A DNA stretch of 6,949 bases from Alphaproteobacteria bacterium (GTDB lineage Bacteria; Pseudomonadota; Alphaproteobacteria; Rhodospirillales; Magnetospirillaceae): positions 3,405 through 10,353 of the forward strand of contig JADFZP010000010.1 in NCBI GenBank assembly GCA_015232485.1, read 5' to 3'. Each line of letters opens with the position of its first letter. Position 1 is the stretch's first letter. Of the stretch, positions 5,718-6,949 are shown in pieces. The notes under the pieces were generated by a model, which made no database searches, was not told the origin of the DNA, and saw only the letters and a list, made by a program, of their open reading frames with translations. A program made the translations under genes and the position numbers.

Positions 5718-6949
5718 ATGGCCGCACCCGCCAGCATCCCCCGGCGGCATCCCTGGCTGGCGGCGCTCGAAGCGGCGCCGCTGGACGAGATGCGCGCGCT
5801 GGTCGGCGGCTACGCCGAGATCGGCCGGTTCCAGGGCGCCGAGCCGGGTGACGCGGCGGAATCGCTGCTGTTCGGTCTGGACGGTGACGACCCCGCCCGG
5901 CGGGCGTTTGACGACGGCTGCTTGGAACTGCTGCGAAGCCTGCGCGCCGACCTCCTGGCCGCCCAGGACGACACCCGTCGCCTGCGCCTGATCGCCACCA
6001 TCGATCGGCTGATTTCGGTCATTCGCCGCACCGTTCCGCATGACACGGTGCGCGACTTGCACCGCCGTTACGCTTGGTGGTTCGGCGCGTTCGAGACGGC
6101 GGTGGTCGACCGCTCGCTGGATTTGCGACGCGAGTTCTGGCGCCTGATCGCCCTGACGCAATGGGTGATCGCCACCGACCCCGAGCCGCGCCGGCTGCTT
6201 GGTCTGTGGCTCGGCGTCTGCGCCCAGGCGGGCGAGCACGGGACACTGGGCGAGACCTATCTCGACATCGGCCTGATCGGCCTGCGCAAATTGCCGCTCG
6301 GCGAGGAGCAGTCCTCGAACGAGGAGGCGGTCTGCCACGGTCTGGCCCTGTGGGCGGCGCGCCAAAGTCCGAAACAGGCGGCCTTCCTGGCTCGCGCCGC
6401 CGAGATCGAAAGCCTTTACCCATCCGACTGGCCGGGTGTGGTCGCCTCGGTGCTCGCGGTGCTGGAGCGGCCGAACGCCTTGGGGCGTTTTCCGGCCGCC
6501 GATTGGTGGCGTCAGGCGCTCGACTTGGTCTCCGAAACCGCCGCGGAGGCCCCTTCGTTCGAACCGCCGCCCAAAGAACGGCTCGTTGGCGTGTTGAGGG
6601 ATATCGGGCAGCCCTTGGGGATTCTGCGGCCCCGCGTGGAGGCTTTGTGGAGCGGCCATCGCGGCTATGCCGACGCGACCGGCGATGTCTTTTACGCGGT
6701 TCGCACCGCCTGCAATGTCGGGATGCGTCTGCTGGAAAACGGTGCCGAAGCCGAGCGCGCCCAGCGCGGCGCGTTGGCGGTGACCCTGGCGCGCGCCGCC
6801 CTCGACTATTCTCCAACGCATGCCCATGCCTGGGCGTTGTGGCGGGATGGCCTTGCCGCCCAGGGCGCGTTGCGGGAAGCCGAGATGGTCGGATGGGAAT
6901 CCATCCGCCGTTTTCCCGAAGACCCGCAATGGCGCACCCAACTGGCTTC
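5718..6949 (+). CDS. Helical TPR-like protein, partial (continues past window end)
   Basis: The frame opens at an ATG one base after the previous stop (TAAAATG) and stays open for 410 codons to the window edge, so the C-terminus is missing. Its third positions are G/C-rich in this frame. The visible protein is predicted to be almost wholly alpha-helical, rich in Leu, Ala, Arg and Trp, with no signal peptide or membrane segment. Residues about 350-410 read like tetratricopeptide helices: LARAALDYSPTHAHAWALW, then GLAAQGALREAEMVGWESI ending in RRFPEDPQWRTQLA, with Ala/Gly at TPR-like positions. More repeats probably follow beyond the window. TPR regions bind other proteins, so it may be a scaffold or regulator for its upstream partner. 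The first 340 residues match no family I know. GAAGAGG at 5699-5705, 12 bases before the ATG, is a distant RBS; coupling to the upstream stop probably helps. An antisense open frame over the same DNA is a GC-bias shadow. Confidence 0.8.
   Translation, partial: MAAPASIPRRHPWLAALEAAPLDEMRALVGGYAEIGRFQGAEPGDAAESLLFGLDGDDPARRAFDDGCLELLRSLRADLLAAQDDTRRLRLIATIDRLISVIRRTVPHDTVRDLHRRYAWWFGAFETAVVDRSLDLRREFWRLIALTQWVIATDPEPRRLLGLWLGVCAQAGEHGTLGETYLDIGLIGLRKLPLGEEQSSNEEAVCHGLALWAARQSPKQAAFLARAAEIESLYPSDWPGVVASVLAVLERPNALGRFPAADWWRQALDLVSETAAEAPSFEPPPKERLVGVLRDIGQPLGILRPRVEALWSGHRGYADATGDVFYAVRTACNVGMRLLENGAEAERAQRGALAVTLARAALDYSPTHAHAWALWRDGLAAQGALREAEMVGWESIRRFPEDPQWRTQLA

Noticed and set aside
5184..6941. 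A 585-codon - strand open frame under the last two genes
   Set aside because: Both + strand genes are open with G/C-rich third positions and are arranged with a one-base gap. The antisense product is Arg/Pro/Gly-rich with no recognisable motif.
1..6949. CRISPR arrays, tRNA or rRNA genes, insertion sequences
   Set aside because: I saw no regularly spaced repeats, tRNA-like cloverleaf, rRNA motif, transposase or terminal inverted repeats anywhere in the window.

Overview
The window is GC-rich double-stranded bacterial DNA. Every supported gene is on the + strand. Codon use (strong G/C at third positions), the GTG/ATG starts and the protein style suggest an alphaproteobacterium, perhaps a Rhodospirillales member related to Magnetospirillum or Azospirillum. 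That placement is an inference from composition and protein flavour, not from a marker gene.

Layout: (1) bases 1-51 are probably the last 16 codons of an upstream gene. (2) About 104-676 encodes a stand-alone Uma2-family (DUF820) PD-(D/E)XK nuclease-fold protein. (3) A 91-base gap (677-767) holds two direct ATTGACYC motifs 16 bp apart and a Shine-Dalgarno site, and is the likely control region of the next operon. (4) 768-4710 is a complete four-gene polyamine ABC importer in the order of E. coli potFGHI: periplasmic binding protein, ATPase, and two inner-membrane permeases. The genes abut or overlap by 4 bases, so translational coupling is likely. (5) A 70-base gap without a convincing terminator or promoter follows. 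(6) 4781-5716 encodes a 311-residue protein I do not recognise. (7) One base after its stop, a second gene starts at 5718 and runs off the window end (410 codons visible). It encodes a mostly alpha-helical protein with TPR-like helices at the visible C-terminal end.

How they work together: PotF captures a polyamine (putrescine by homology) in the periplasm and delivers it to the PotH-PotI channel, which a PotG dimer energises. The binding protein keeps the acidic residues that grip the amine groups, but two aromatic positions of the classical pocket appear changed, so the exact ligand is open. The two downstream genes form a separate, tightly coupled unit of unknown function and are the least explained part of the window. 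The Uma2 gene has no obvious functional link to the transporter.
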